A DNA stretch of 64,000 nt from Nostoc sp. NMS8 (GCF_017115045.1 NZ_JABXKK010000121.1:1-64000); one strand, 5' to 3'; shown: positions 1 to 8,810, counted from the first letter of the stretch. Numbers and translations: made by a program. Notes: a model not told the origin generated them from the letters alone.

Positions 1-21
1 TTTACAGAACGAATTCGATGT

Positions 22-990
22 TCAACAAATACTCGCTTGCATGAAAACTCTTTGTAACCCCAAGGCTTTGGGTTGACGTACTCCAGGCAGCACTACTACA
101 TCAAATAGTTCTTCGACTACGCCATCGAAGCGCAGCCAATGGACGATTTCGCCATTGCTCATGTCAATCACCATCAGTCCGCACTGGGCGACTTTGTTTT
201 CTTGTGTCAATCTGGTTTCTAAAGCTAACCCACTAAAGGGACGCGCCCGGAGTTTCGATAAACCCACCACTGCATATTTGTCCCAAAATGCCAACCCCCG
301 CCCAAAACCAGGACAGAAGGTTAACGGCACAAATTGACCAGCTTCGATATACCCCAACTCCCCCGTGCCGGAATTGAGTAGCCACAACTTACCGCCATAC
401 CAACGCGGTGAGTGGGGCATGGATAACCCGGTGGCAATGATATCGTTGGTTTGCACGTCGATAACAACCCCACCTTTGACGCGGTGATTGCGCCATCCAG
501 CGGCGGTGTCCGTGCTGCTACAGGCGGTGACGTAGGCTGGTTCACCGTCACGCATCGCTAACCCGTTGAGATGACAACGGTCTTCTGCCACCAATTTGGA
601 GATAAAGGGCGGTTGCCACAGGGGAACAAAACTGTAGTCGTTGCTGATGGTGGCTAGGCAACTAAAATCTGTGTTGACAAATAGCAGTTCTTCTGATTTG
701 TCTAAGACGACATCGTGAACATTGAGATCGCCAGTGGTGTAGGCGGTGCGGGGAATGTAAAGGCAATCACTTTGTTGATAAATCTCCTCTGGTGCCAGAT
801 AATTATCAAAACGCCAAATTTGATAACGTGTGCTAACAAACAGACTGTTATTTATCCCATACATCCCCATTGGTTTGTCAAATAACCGCTCGTGTGCTGC
901 GACTCTACCTTGCTGATTACAGCCGATAAAAAACAGGCGATTTGTTTGATAGGTAGTGAAGGCAAGGCTTACAAACTGGGTTTCAGCCAA
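22..990 (-). CDS. TIGR03032 (DUF4915) family protein, N-terminus frameshifted
   Basis: The 322-residue reading frame resembles the TIGR03032 family of conserved proteins of unknown function: SLAFTTYQTNRLFFIG near the N-terminus, then beta-propeller-like segments such as GLAMRDGEPAYVTACSSTD and MPHSPRWYGGKLWLLNSG. It opens on TTG with no good ribosome binding site. In another frame immediately upstream, an ATG at 1046 encodes MSTLTVPKLEITCSPDFVPWL, which looks like the missing family N-terminus and runs into a stop just inside this ORF. The natural gene therefore probably spans 22-1046 with one small indel near 985-1000. It is either a pseudogene or a sequencing error. Family assignment rests on recalled motifs; the biochemical role is unknown. 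Confidence 0.75.
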   Translation of the reverse strand: MAETQFVSLAFTTYQTNRLFFIGCNQQGRVAAHERLFDKPMGMYGINNSLFVSTRYQIWRFDNYLAPEEIYQQSDCLYIPRTAYTTGDLNVHDVVLDKSEELLFVNTDFSCLATISNDYSFVPLWQPPFISKLVAEDRCHLNGLAMRDGEPAYVTACSSTDTAAGWRNHRVKGGVVIDVQTNDIIATGLSMPHSPRWYGGKLWLLNSGTGELGYIEAGQFVPLTFCPGFGRGLAFWDKYAVVGLSKLRARPFSGLALETRLTQENKVAQCGLMVIDMSNGEIVHWLRFDGVVEELFDVVVLPGVRQPKALGLQRVFMQASIC

Positions 991-1301
991 GGTACAAAGT
1001 CCGGTGAGCAGGTAATCTCTAATTTGGGCACAGTTAAAGTTGACATGGGGTTACTGCAAAGCAAAAACTAAAACTTGCTTACGCATGAATTTAAACTTGA
1101 TAAAGTACTACGGTTTCAGCACGTTATTAGAAAATTCGGTAATCGGTAATATCGTTTGATGCGATCGCAACTAGGTATAGGGTGATTCCTGTTGTTTTCA
1201 GCGCGTTTGAATTAAATACGCTTTATGGGCGAAAAGGCGATCGCGTTTGAGATCAAAAGAAAATGCGATCGCATCACCAATCAACCAAAAAGGCTATAAT
1301 C
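991..1301. other. Intergenic region between the TIGR03032 and RTX genes
   Basis: Positions 991-1046 belong to the displaced N-terminus of the TIGR03032 gene. The remainder is AT-rich, carries several GCGATCGC-type octamers (around 1162 and 1265), and shows no further gene that I can support. Confidence 0.5.
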
Positions 1302-2747
1302 CTACACCGTTAAGAAATCAGCAGATGTGAGGGTAGTGGTATTAAACCCAGTCAACACCGCTAGGGTTTGATTGTTTTGACGAATTTCATTACCAGAGAA
1401 AGTTAACTGATTGAACGTCAAACCGCCAGCCAAGGCGATTTTATCGCTCTGACCTAAACTAAAGTCGGTAAAGGTATCCCGATCTGTTGCTGCTGCCAAA
1501 ACGAAGATATCGCTACCAGTCCCGCCAGTCAGGCTATCATTACCCAAGTCGCCTTTGAGGAAATCATTACCTGCACCACCAACGAGTAGGTCTTGACCGT
1601 TACCGCCCAAAAGGCTGTCATTGCCGTCACCGCCATAGAGTTTGTCATCACCATCGCCGCCAATCAGGGAGTCATTACCCAAGTCGCCATAGAGTGTGTC
1701 TTGACCGCTACCGCCCAAAAGGCTGTCATTGCCGTTACCGCCATAGAGTTTGTCATCACCATCGCCGCCGTCGAGGGAGTCGTTACCGCCATTACCATAG
1801 AGCGTATCTTGACTATTAAAGTCATTAATAATGTCATTGCCTGCGGTACCGTTAAGGAAATCATTATTACTAGTACCGTTGAGGTTTGACCCAACTGCTA
1901 CTGTTACCAAACCAATGTCACTGCCGCCATTGCCATCGCTGACGGTATAGTTAAAGCTGCCATTGCCACTGAACCCAGTAGTTGGGGTAAAGAGAACGAA
2001 ATCATCTGCCGTGTTGCTGGCTGTGCCGTTATTGTTAAGGACGGCAGTACCGTTAGTAACACTGCTGACACCAGTGATGCTAAGGGGGTTGCCGTCGGGA
2101 TCGGTATCGTTAGCTAACAGGGTACTTGCCGAGATGCTAACGGCAGTATTTTTGGCAGTGGTGGCACTGTCGGGGTTAGCGACGGGGGGGTGGTTGGTTG
2201 CAGTGACGTTAATCGTGCCGTAAACATTATCGTTATTGGTGGCTGTTCCGGCATCATCTGCTGCACTGTTGCCACTAAAGGTAGGATTACCTACAGAATT
2301 GACGGTAGGAAGCACCGTAGGCATTCCCTGGTTATTACCGTTGGGATTGGTGAGGGACTGCATGATGAAAATCCCCCCACCTAAACCTTGACCATTTTGA
2401 AAACCCGTGCCGCCTGTAGCCGTGTTGTTGGTAAAGCTGGTGTTGTTGAGGGTTAAAGAACCACTGCGGACAAAGATACCACCTCCTAGTCCAGCACCGC
2501 CGCCACCTTTGTAGCCGCTAGCACCGCCAGCACTACCACTGTAGTAGCCGGGCACCGCCACCGCCGTAGCCACCATTGCCGCCATTGTTAAAGCCAAAGC
2601 TGAAGCCACCGCCGCCAAAGTCTCCGTTGCCGCCATTGCCAAAGTTTTACTTAAATCATTCGCGTAATGGATTGTACAGCGATCGCCTTGATCAATGCAT
2701 CGGATACTTGTCCTATTTTTGACTAGGATCAATGACCTATAATCCAC
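1302..2747 (-). pseudogene. RTX / cadherin-like calcium-binding protein, 5'-truncated and frameshifted
   Basis: The C-terminal two thirds is a clear secreted RTX protein. A parallel-beta-helix-like stretch (GLGGGIFVRSGSLTLNNTSF) is followed by a cadherin/VCBS-like domain (about residues 190-285, with NHPPVANPDSATTAKNT and LLANDTDPDGNPLSI). Next come roughly seven hemolysin-type nonapeptide repeats (GGNGNDSLLGGSGQDTLYG type, about 300-415) and a C-terminal RTX secretion-type tail. The first ~95 residues do not fit. Residues 35-70 are Ala-rich (AATETLAAVASALALTMAA), but the same DNA in another frame reads GNGGNGDFGGGGF, the Gly-rich linker expected in this family, up to a stop near 2545. The GTG start lies in the loop of a perfect inverted repeat. 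The gene has probably lost its 5' half and carries a frameshift. Confidence 0.75.
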
Positions 2748-2763
2748 TAGGTCATTGATCCTA
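2724..2763. repeat. Perfect 16-bp inverted repeat at the broken 5' end of the RTX gene
   Basis: Left arm TAGGATCAATGACCTA (2724-2739) and right arm TAGGTCATTGATCCTA (2748-2763) are exactly complementary with an 8-base spacer. It sits where homology of the RTX gene stops, so it may be a terminator of a vanished neighbour, a mobile-element end, or the deletion junction. Confidence 0.8.
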
Positions 2764-2885
2764 TATATCTATAATTTTGTTCTGTTTTCTGATTTGCAGA
2801 ATCAACATTCATCTGCGTGAGTAGCAGTAAACTACGGTGAAATTACTGCGTTATCTATAAAACAAGTTTCTTATGAAATTAGGTA

Positions 2886-3176
2886 ATGACTATTATTTCA
2901 AGCCTTTTGGGTATATTTGCTGGCATTTGCCTATATGTTGGTCTATTACACTTGCTAATTGCTTCTGCGCGATTAAAATCTGCACTGCATTTCTGGTTTG
3001 GGTTAACCTGCTTGCTGTGTACAAGCTATATCTTGGCTCTTATGGGCATAGCAATTATGAAAGAACGGGCTAAATCCATCGGCGCTATTTTTCATTTGTC
3101 AAGCTATCCAGGGGAGGGGACTGAGATTGTCCTGAGTTGGTCAACCGGTATCAATAAAATAGGGAGTGGGGAGTAG
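2886..3176 (+). pseudogene. Internally deleted histidine kinase remnant (N-terminal membrane part joined to C-terminal ATPase end)
   Basis: The 96-residue frame has two hydrophobic helices at residues 3-25 and 33-55 (SSLLGIFAGICLYVGLLHLL; FWFGLTCLLCTSYILALMGI). The segment after residue 56, IMKERAKSIGAIFHLSSY followed by PGEGTEIVLSW, matches the end of NarX/DegS-type histidine kinase ATPase domains (GxxxMxERAxxIGA ... PGxGTxIxLxW). The catalytic core between them is absent, so this looks like a sensor kinase collapsed by an in-frame internal deletion. The tail INKIGSGE is unrelated. It could still be expressed as a short membrane peptide. The kinase reading is inference from two short motifs. 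Confidence 0.55.
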
Positions 3177-3521
3177 AAAATTAGGCGTTAAGCATTAGAC
3201 ATCTCCGAAAACAGTCAAAGCCATTGTGTGACTAGACTGTAGCCCGTAAATGCAATCATCTTAAATTAGCTAGTCTGTACGATAAAATAAGACTTTGAGA
3301 TATTTACTGTTGATAATTAGGCAAAAATATCTAGTTACACCAGATTGCAGGTAAGTGAGGTACAAATTTTAAGCACAAAGCCATATAAAATGTTCCATAT
3401 TTAAATTGCATAACCTGGGCGGGCAAGATGCCCACCGCACAAGAGTTATGTTTAATTCGATTATGCAAATTAGAGTTTTTTAGCCGATCGAAAGAGTTTC
3501 AACCTTGTTCCCTACTGGCTG
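3177..3521. other. Intergenic region with a dispersed repeat copy
   Basis: No gene seen. It contains the dispersed element at 3391-3475 (listed separately); the rest is AT-rich. It lies between the kinase remnant and the 3' end of cobJ. Confidence 0.5.
3391..3475 (+). repeat. Dispersed ~85-bp palindromic repeat, copy 1
   Basis: The stretch from TGTTCCATATTTAAATTGCA to ATTATGCAAATTAGAG is matched, in reverse orientation and at high identity, by 32657-32741. The centre can form a hairpin (GGGCaagatGCCC), and the ends are AT-rich (TTTAAATTGCATAA). Two copies nearly 30 kb apart suggest a small non-autonomous repeat family. Confidence 0.75.
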
Positions 3522-5240
3522 TTAGGTATAGCGACGCGGTGTATAAACCCAGATGCTACCATCGCTGCGCTTGATGGTTCTGGTTTTTGTAGAACCAACG
3601 AGAATAATTGTCCGCATATCAGCGCTTGCTGGTGTTAACTGGTCAAGTGCGATCGCTTTTACCGTCTGTCCTGGTCTACCGAGATTCCGTGCTAATACTA
3701 CTGGTGTATCTGGTGTGCGATGTTGCAGCAAAATATTTCTCGCTTCTGCTAGTTGCCAGGTACGCTCTTTGGAAACAGGATTGTAGAAAGCAATCACAAA
3801 ATCAGCCTCAGCAGCAGCGGTAATTCGTTGTGCGATTGCAGACCAAGGTTTCAAGATATCAGAGAGGGAAATAGCACAGAAGTCATGCCCCAGGGGCGCA
3901 CCAATGGCTGCTGCTGCTGCCTGCATTGCAGAGATGCCTGGAGCTACATGAATGTCAATACTTTCCCATTCAGGTTTATGATCGCGACCGCATACCTCAA
4001 AAACTGCTGTTGCCATTGCATAGATACCGGGGTCGCCAGACGAAACTACAGCTACATATCGCCCAGATGCGGCCAAATCAAGAGCCATCTTTGCCCGTCC
4101 TTCTTCTTCGCGGTTGTCAGATTCATGCCGTTCTTTGCCATCAGCCAGAGAACCAACTAAATCTAAATACGTTTTATAACCCACAAGGTCAGTTGCCGAT
4201 TTGAGTATCTCCTTGACTTCTGGAGACATCCATTGCTCCCCACCAGGGCCCGTGCCAATAATCGCTAACCGTCCGCGTGGCTGACCGATGGTGTTGGGGT
4301 CAATTGGTTGCGGGGCAATAGCGATCGCAATGTTAGGAGAAGGGGAAGATAAGGGAGATGTACCTGTAGCGGCGATCGCTGCCGCTTGGGCGGGGCTATA
4401 ACCTTGTGAAAGTAGACTTTCTAGCTGATTTTGGGTAAAAAAGCGGACAGGTACTCCCAAGGCGCTAGCGACGGCGTGGATTGTGGGATCGGCGGCGATA
4501 GCGATGGGTGCAAACATGCCGGCGACTGATGCTTTTTCTAGTTTGGCATCAGCTAGTAGCTGTTGGACTAAAGCTACTGCATCATCAATGATGTCACTAA
4601 TTGCGATCGCGATCGTTGCTGGGTGGTAGATAAGACTGTTGGCTGTGGGAGTTACCAAACGTTCTGTAACTTGAATGGTCAAATCTCCCTGTGGATCTAT
4701 GGGCAATTTACTATTGCTCAACCAAGGCGCTATTCCTTCTAGCTTGACTTGTGCCCCAGCTAGCAAATCTGAGATAAATTTTTTAGCGTCGTCTGGGTTC
4801 GCTAAATGGTATCCAGGGGGAGGAGATAACAGCGTTGTGCCCAAACGTAAATCGCCTGTGGTCGTAATTGCAGGTTTGACATCCAACGCTTCAGCAATGC
4901 GGCGTGCCAAATCATTTACCCCACCAAGTCCACCCAATAGGGGGACAACAGCGCTACCATCTTCAGCCACAGCTAGCACTGGTGGTTCCTGTCGTTTATC
5001 TGAAAGTAGCGGAGCTAACGTCCTAATTAAGATGCCGGCGGCACAAATACCAATCAGCGGCCTTCCTTGGGCAAATAACTCGCGCAACGTCTCGCCAAAG
5101 TTAGTAAAGCTGATATCAACTCCAGATGTGCGACCCTCTAGACCGTATAGTGTCGCCCCTGGTAGCACTGTGATTATTTTGCGTGCTACTATCACGCTAT
5201 TTTGACCTAATATTACAATGGCGGGTGCAACGTTAATCAT
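3522..5240 (-). CDS. cobJ: CbiG-CobJ fusion: cobalt-precorrin 5A hydrolase-like / precorrin-3B C17-methyltransferase
   Basis: This 572-residue protein fuses two cobalamin-biosynthesis enzymes acting in corrin ring contraction. Residues 1-~285 are CbiG-like (IGICAAGILIRTLAPLLSDK; the GLGGVNDLARRIAEAL block; C-terminal CbiG part with LEKASVAGMFAPIAIAADP). Residues ~323-572 are a CobJ/CbiH SAM-dependent methyltransferase. They show the N-terminal IIGTGPGGEQWMSPEV, the SSGDPGIYAMA loop, APGISAMQAAAA, the AFYNPVSKERTWQL block and ARNLGRPGQTV. A CbiG-CobJ fusion is common in cyanobacteria. The ATG at 5240 gives the full CbiG start (MINVAPAIVILG). It is isolated from other cob genes here, and no cobalamin riboswitch is evident upstream. 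Confidence 0.95.
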   Translation of the reverse strand: MINVAPAIVILGQNSVIVARKIITVLPGATLYGLEGRTSGVDISFTNFGETLRELFAQGRPLIGICAAGILIRTLAPLLSDKRQEPPVLAVAEDGSAVVPLLGGLGGVNDLARRIAEALDVKPAITTTGDLRLGTTLLSPPPGYHLANPDDAKKFISDLLAGAQVKLEGIAPWLSNSKLPIDPQGDLTIQVTERLVTPTANSLIYHPATIAIAISDIIDDAVALVQQLLADAKLEKASVAGMFAPIAIAADPTIHAVASALGVPVRFFTQNQLESLLSQGYSPAQAAAIAATGTSPLSSPSPNIAIAIAPQPIDPNTIGQPRGRLAIIGTGPGGEQWMSPEVKEILKSATDLVGYKTYLDLVGSLADGKERHESDNREEEGRAKMALDLAASGRYVAVVSSGDPGIYAMATAVFEVCGRDHKPEWESIDIHVAPGISAMQAAAAAIGAPLGHDFCAISLSDILKPWSAIAQRITAAAEADFVIAFYNPVSKERTWQLAEARNILLQHRTPDTPVVLARNLGRPGQTVKAIALDQLTPASADMRTIILVGSTKTRTIKRSDGSIWVYTPRRYT

Positions 5241-5575
5241 TACTTAATTACGAATTACGTTAGCGTAGCAAGGCGTAGCCCATTACGAATTATTTAATTA
5301 GCACTTTAAATAAATGTTCTTAGAAATTGCTGTGGTGTAGTCTTGTAAAGACTTCATGGGGATAGCCGCAAGTTTGAGTTACACCTTCAGTTTACAGCGA
5401 TCGCATTCTCTCAAAAAAGTGCGATCGCTTCTTAATTTGGGGACTGTAAACTCCTAAGATTTAAGTGGAGATTGGGATTCCAAGCAAATATCCAAAGTAT
5501 TTTTTCCCCAATTCCTAGTTCCCAACCCCCATTACCCCTTATCCCCAGAGGGGGCCCCACCATCTCCAATCCAAC
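5241..5575. other. Intergenic region upstream of cobJ
   Basis: Contains a short dispersed repeat (near-duplicate TTACGAATTA words flanking GCGTAGCAAGGCGTAGCCC at about 5250-5292) and two HIP1-like octamers near 5397-5425. No gene or B12 riboswitch core was recognised. Confidence 0.45.
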
Positions 5576-5965
5576 TCAACTCACTTTACGCTCTTTCAAG
5601 ACTTGATCTAACAAGTTTCTAGCAGGTTGTGCTTTCGCCAACGCTACTTGATGGTCGTTATAAGCACGAACAAGCCGAGAAAGACTGCTCACACCTGCCT
5701 TGAGTTGCTCAAGTTCTTCACCAGCTACCAGTTCTCCATCCAGCATCCGCCCAATCAATGGTTTGATATCACCCACTTCCTGCCGGACTTTTTGGAGTTT
5801 TTCTAGGGTACTGAGTAAAGTTTTTAGTGAGTTCAATATATCGTCAATATCCTGGGCATCTTCTAGTGGTTCAGGCGAATTTTCAATTGTTGCCGTGTCT
5901 TTGTCTGAAACTGTAGGCAATTCCTCTACAGACGTTTCACTTGTAACCCCGTTTGCTCGTGCCAT
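5576..5965 (-). CDS. Conserved small acidic coiled protein of unknown function
   Basis: A 129-residue soluble protein. The N-terminal ~30 residues are acidic and low-complexity (TSVEELPTVSDKDTATIEN). The rest is predicted helical with heptad-like leucines (DILNSLKTLLSTLEKLQKVR, and SSLSRLVRAYNDHQVALAKA), consistent with a small coiled-coil protein. I chose ATG 5965 rather than the TTG one codon upstream because GAGGAAG (5971-5977) sits five bases before it. It stands alone, with HIP1-rich intergenic DNA on both sides. I do not recognise a named family; it resembles uncharacterised cyanobacterial proteins. Confidence 0.7.
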   Translation of the reverse strand: MARANGVTSETSVEELPTVSDKDTATIENSPEPLEDAQDIDDILNSLKTLLSTLEKLQKVRQEVGDIKPLIGRMLDGELVAGEELEQLKAGVSSLSRLVRAYNDHQVALAKAQPARNLLDQVLKERKVS

Positions 5966-6171
5966 CAACGCTTCCTCAAGGAATTTTCCTCAGTGTATCG
6001 CTGATCTCAAGTTCCCAAAGATAGTATTGTCATAATTCGTTAAACGAGATTGCATACATTTGAGTATATCCCTCTCATCCTTAAAGCCAAGGTTGGTAAA
6101 TTACAGAAGAATCCACAGCTTTGTTATTCAGTTATTATTGCCTTAAAACCGCTTCACTGAGTCGAGGATTC

Positions 6172-6192
6172 CTGGGAGCATCCCAGTTTTTT
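6172..6192 (+). terminator. Orphan rho-independent terminator, possible end of a small RNA
   Basis: CTGGGA-GCA-TCCCAG (6172-6186) is followed by six T residues (6187-6192). No plus-strand protein gene ends nearby: both flanking genes run on the minus strand. It may end a small RNA transcribed from about 6030-6170, or it may be a relic. Confidence 0.55.
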
Positions 6193-6298
6193 GCAAATTT
6201 GAAACCTACGGAGGTGGGTTTTGTTTGTTATAGCCGCGAATTCTATTCGCCAGGGCAGGCTCCAAAAAACTGCGATTAGCACGTCCAATAGGCAAAAG

Positions 6299-6325
6299 TC
6301 AGAGTGGAGACTTTCTCCACTCTGA
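6299..6325 (-). terminator. Hairpin downstream of the ribbon-helix-helix gene
   Basis: TCAGAGTGGAG (6299-6309) and CTCCACTCTGA (6315-6325) form an 11-bp perfect stem with a five-base loop, roughly 145 bases past the stop of the minus-strand RHH gene. The run after it on the minus strand is CTTTTG, so it is only a weak intrinsic terminator. Confidence 0.5.
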
Positions 6326-6469
6326 ACTTTGTAAGAGAGTGTTTTTATTTAAATCCTCTAACTTTAGCTATGAGGATTCACTGCTAGCTGATAACTGTTA
6401 AGCACTATATTTCATTCACAAATTGAGATAGATGTACTTACCCTGGTTTTATTTTTTGTACAGTCTGAT

Positions 6470-6637
6470 TTACGAGAGTTCAGAAGCTTTTTCCTCTTTA
6501 GAAGAAAGAGAGCGAATCAACTCCCGAATTACATCAGTCGCAGGTCTCCCCGTTATTGAACAGTATTGTTCGAGCTTCTGTGCCTCGCTTGAGGTAAGGT
6601 TTATGGTAAGTCGTTTAGCAGCCCATTTTTTATTCAT
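6470..6637 (-). CDS. Ribbon-helix-helix (CopG/Arc-type) DNA-binding protein, 55 residues
   Basis: The minus strand encodes a 55-residue protein starting MNKKWAAKRLTINLTSSEAQ and continuing KLEQYCSITGRPATDVIREL, then IRSLSS and a charged tail. The pattern is classic for an RHH fold: a basic N-terminus, a short strand with alternating residues (KRLTINLT), helix A (SSEAQKLEQYCSITG), the turn GRPATD, and helix B (VIRELIRSLSS). Such proteins bind DNA as dimers and are often antitoxins or plasmid/ICE regulators. No toxin gene is evident beside it, so it may be a solitary regulator or an orphan antitoxin. ATG is at 6635-6637 and TAA at 6470-6472. The opposite-strand frame of 70 codons is a shadow. 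Confidence 0.75.
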   Translation of the reverse strand: MNKKWAAKRLTINLTSSEAQKLEQYCSITGRPATDVIRELIRSLSSKEEKASELS

Positions 6638-7495
6638 GTATTAGTAGACAAGCTATGTTTTTAAACTACTTCTCTAATATCAATCATGTAGACTGCTACT
6701 ACAATGGTATAACTAACGACATTTCATTCAAGTAATCGTGAAGTTGGATAGGATGTTTTCCTAAGCAATTAGTGAAGATGTCTAATATCTTGTAAAGTAT
6801 AAAGTTTAGCTACTTTACAGACAGGAATTATAAAATAAATGTAAAAAATATCAATATATAGGAATTAAAAGTAAGTATTATCACATAAATTTTAACGAAA
6901 CTGTTAGCAAATTGATCGGTGAGCTAACCCATCAGCCCAAATTCCTTGAAAGCGGCGGGAAACTCCATCCCGCAAATAGGTGGAAAGGGATAGCCGCTCC
7001 GCCGCTTTAGTCATTTGTCATTGGTCATTGGTACTAATGACTAAAAACTCCATCCCCTTGTGGGTGGAGTTTTTTATCATAGAGGTTGGTTTAAACAAGA
7101 GAGGCAAGAGTAATACTGCTATCTGTCTCCTGCCGCGACGCCTTCAGAGAAAGGGTTTAGGTCAGAAAACAAAAGCACCATCGTTAGCTTGACGGACTAC
7201 TAATGATTTGTTCAGGTGTGGAGCGATCGCAGAATCTTCTTGTTGGCTTGCTCTGTGGAAACTGTTTATGTCATACTTACGAAGCTTATATCTACTAAAA
7301 TACGACCGATTTTAAGTAGTATTGTTAGCGATCGCCAAAAAACTTGAGATCGAGATGAACAAAAGAAAGCAGGATTTAGACTACAAGTAGTTGCGATCGC
7401 TTAACTTCGATGGAAGCATCTACAAGTTTGCAGAAACATCAACTTTTTGTGGGATGAGATTCAGTAGTAGTAAAGTGAGTTTTAAAGGAGTATTT
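6638..7495. other. Long intergenic region (about 860 bases)
   Basis: AT-rich with a terminator-like hairpin at 7043-7076 and HIP1 octamers (around 7224, 7330 and 7394). The hairpin is preceded by a related, degraded ACTCCATCCCGC copy near 6961. I see no convincing gene. The final stretch carries the promoter region and AAAGGAG ribosome binding site of the acyl-CoA dehydrogenase. Confidence 0.5.
7043..7076. terminator. Bidirectional terminator-like hairpin
   Basis: AAAAACTCCA...TGGAGTTTTTT pairs around CCCCTTGTGGG, giving A-tract and T-tract flanks on both strands. A hairpin with the same outer stem occurs at 17856-17889, so it may be part of a repeat family used as terminators. Confidence 0.65.
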
Positions 7496-8695
7496 ATGTC
7501 ACAGTTGAAGCAAGCAGTGCCAGACACCTTTGTAGCCAAAGGCTTAGAAACTCTCCCCAATATTTTCGAGCGAGTTGAGGCTCTAGCCAAGGACTTTGCC
7601 ACCCGTGCAGGGGTACATGACAAAGATGGTTCCTTTCCCTTCGAGAATTTTACTGCTTTGCATGAAGCAGGATTACTTAGCCTGACCATCCCGCGTGAAT
7701 TCGGTGGTCAGGATTTGGGGCTGCCAGCTATCTGCCGAGTGATTGAAGGGATAGCGCGTGGTGATGCTTCCACCGCATTAGTACTGACAATGCACTACCT
7801 TCAACATGCCCATGCGTCCCGTAGCCGTCGCTGGCATCCAGAAGTATATAAGCAGCTGTGTCGTGAATCGATCGAAGGTATTGCCCTGCTGAATGCTGCC
7901 CGTGTTGAACCAGAGTTAGGAACCCCAGCTAGAGGCGGATTACCTGCGACAATTGCCGAACCAACAACAGAAGGCTGGCGTTTAACAGGACATAAGCAGT
8001 ACACCACGGGCAGTCCCATTCTCAGTTACTTTGTTGTTTGGGCACGGACAACTGAGGATGAACCACAAGTTGGAAGTTTTCTGGTTCCGCGCGATCTGCC
8101 AGGTTTGCAAATTGTCGAAACCTGGGATCACTTGGGGATGAGGGCTACAGGTAGCCACGATCTCATTTTAGAGAATGTATTAATTCCCTCAGAATATGCT
8201 CTCAGTATCAGTCCTATATCTACTGCACCATCCTTTGATCCGCTAATTTCCACTTGGGGTAGTTTGACAGTAAGTGCTTTATATCTCGGTGTGGCTACTA
8301 ATGCGCGAGACTGGCTCACTAAATATCTTTGGGAGCGATCGCCTTCTAATCTTAAAGAGCCACTGGCAACTTTGCCCCGCTTCCAAACTGCTGTAGGTGA
8401 AATAGAAGCACTCTTGTTTGCTAACAATAGATTGATTTATAGTTTGGCTGAAGATATTGACAAGGGCGAGTATGAGCCGAACATCGGATTACAAGCACAA
8501 TCTGTTAAATATCTCACCACAACTAACTCAATTCGTGCCGTGGAGATTGCCTTAGAATTAACTGGTAATCCTGGTCTATTAAAGAGAAATCCTTTAGAGC
8601 GACACTACCGTGACGTTTTGTGCAGCCGTATCCATACACCGCAAAATGATGTTATTTGCCAATCTTTAGGGAAGTCGGTGCTGAAAGTTAAGTGA
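7496..8695 (+). CDS. Acyl-CoA dehydrogenase family flavoprotein (possibly sulfur-compound monooxygenase-like)
   Basis: A 399-residue protein with the acyl-CoA dehydrogenase fold. It has an N-terminal helical domain with LHEAGLLSLTIPREFGGQDLG and ICRVIEGIARGDASTALVL, a middle beta domain with TGHKQYTTGSP, VGSFLVPRDLPGLQ and WDHLGMRATGSHDLILENV, and a C-terminal helical domain ending HYRDVLCSRIHTPQNDVICQ. The ATG at 7496 follows AAAGGAG by five bases, so I reject the 35-codon upstream extension. Proteins of this type next to sulfonate genes are often FMNH2-dependent monooxygenase-like (SfnB/DszC relatives) rather than true beta-oxidation enzymes. That role is inferred from the neighbouring ssu operon. 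It converges with the hydroxyacid dehydrogenase genes. Confidence 0.85.
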   Translation: MSQLKQAVPDTFVAKGLETLPNIFERVEALAKDFATRAGVHDKDGSFPFENFTALHEAGLLSLTIPREFGGQDLGLPAICRVIEGIARGDASTALVLTMHYLQHAHASRSRRWHPEVYKQLCRESIEGIALLNAARVEPELGTPARGGLPATIAEPTTEGWRLTGHKQYTTGSPILSYFVVWARTTEDEPQVGSFLVPRDLPGLQIVETWDHLGMRATGSHDLILENVLIPSEYALSISPISTAPSFDPLISTWGSLTVSALYLGVATNARDWLTKYLWERSPSNLKEPLATLPRFQTAVGEIEALLFANNRLIYSLAEDIDKGEYEPNIGLQAQSVKYLTTTNSIRAVEIALELTGNPGLLKRNPLERHYRDVLCSRIHTPQNDVICQSLGKSVLKVK

Positions 8696-8697
8696 TA

Positions 8698-8805
8698 TGG
8701 GGACTGGGGACGTGTAAGGGCAGGGGGCAGGGAGCAGGGGAGAAGAATTTTTCCCTCCGCCCCCCGCACCCTGCCCCTCTGCCCCTCTGCCTCTTTTCAA
8801 TGCCC
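8698..8805. repeat. Purine/pyrimidine-rich inverted repeat between convergent genes
   Basis: A G-rich run (GGGCAGGGGGCAGGGAGCAG) is followed by the complementary C-rich run (CCCTGCCCCTCTGCCCCTCT), able to form a large hairpin between the acyl-CoA dehydrogenase and the minus-strand dehydrogenase. It plausibly acts as a bidirectional terminator. A related element lies at 17705-17795. Confidence 0.65.
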
Positions 8806-8810
8806 AATAT

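Larger units (their letters stand above)
5966..6469. other. Intergenic region with two hairpins and no gene seen
   Basis: Holds a plus-strand terminator at 6172-6192 and an 11-bp hairpin at 6299-6325, both listed separately. No reading frame in it looks like a protein. Confidence 0.5.

Noticed and set aside
1593..2384. Several plus-strand and alternative ORFs across the RTX gene
   Set aside because: They are artefacts of the repetitive RTX sequence.
2724..2763. Insertion sequence end
   Set aside because: No transposase or direct target repeat is seen near the inverted repeat, so it is listed only as a repeat.
5241..5575. Cobalamin riboswitch upstream of cobJ
   Set aside because: No B12-box or paired core elements could be recognised; only short dispersed repeats are there.
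6432..6644. 70-codon plus-strand ORF
   Set aside because: It is the shadow of the ribbon-helix-helix gene on the minus strand, which has a clear fold pattern.
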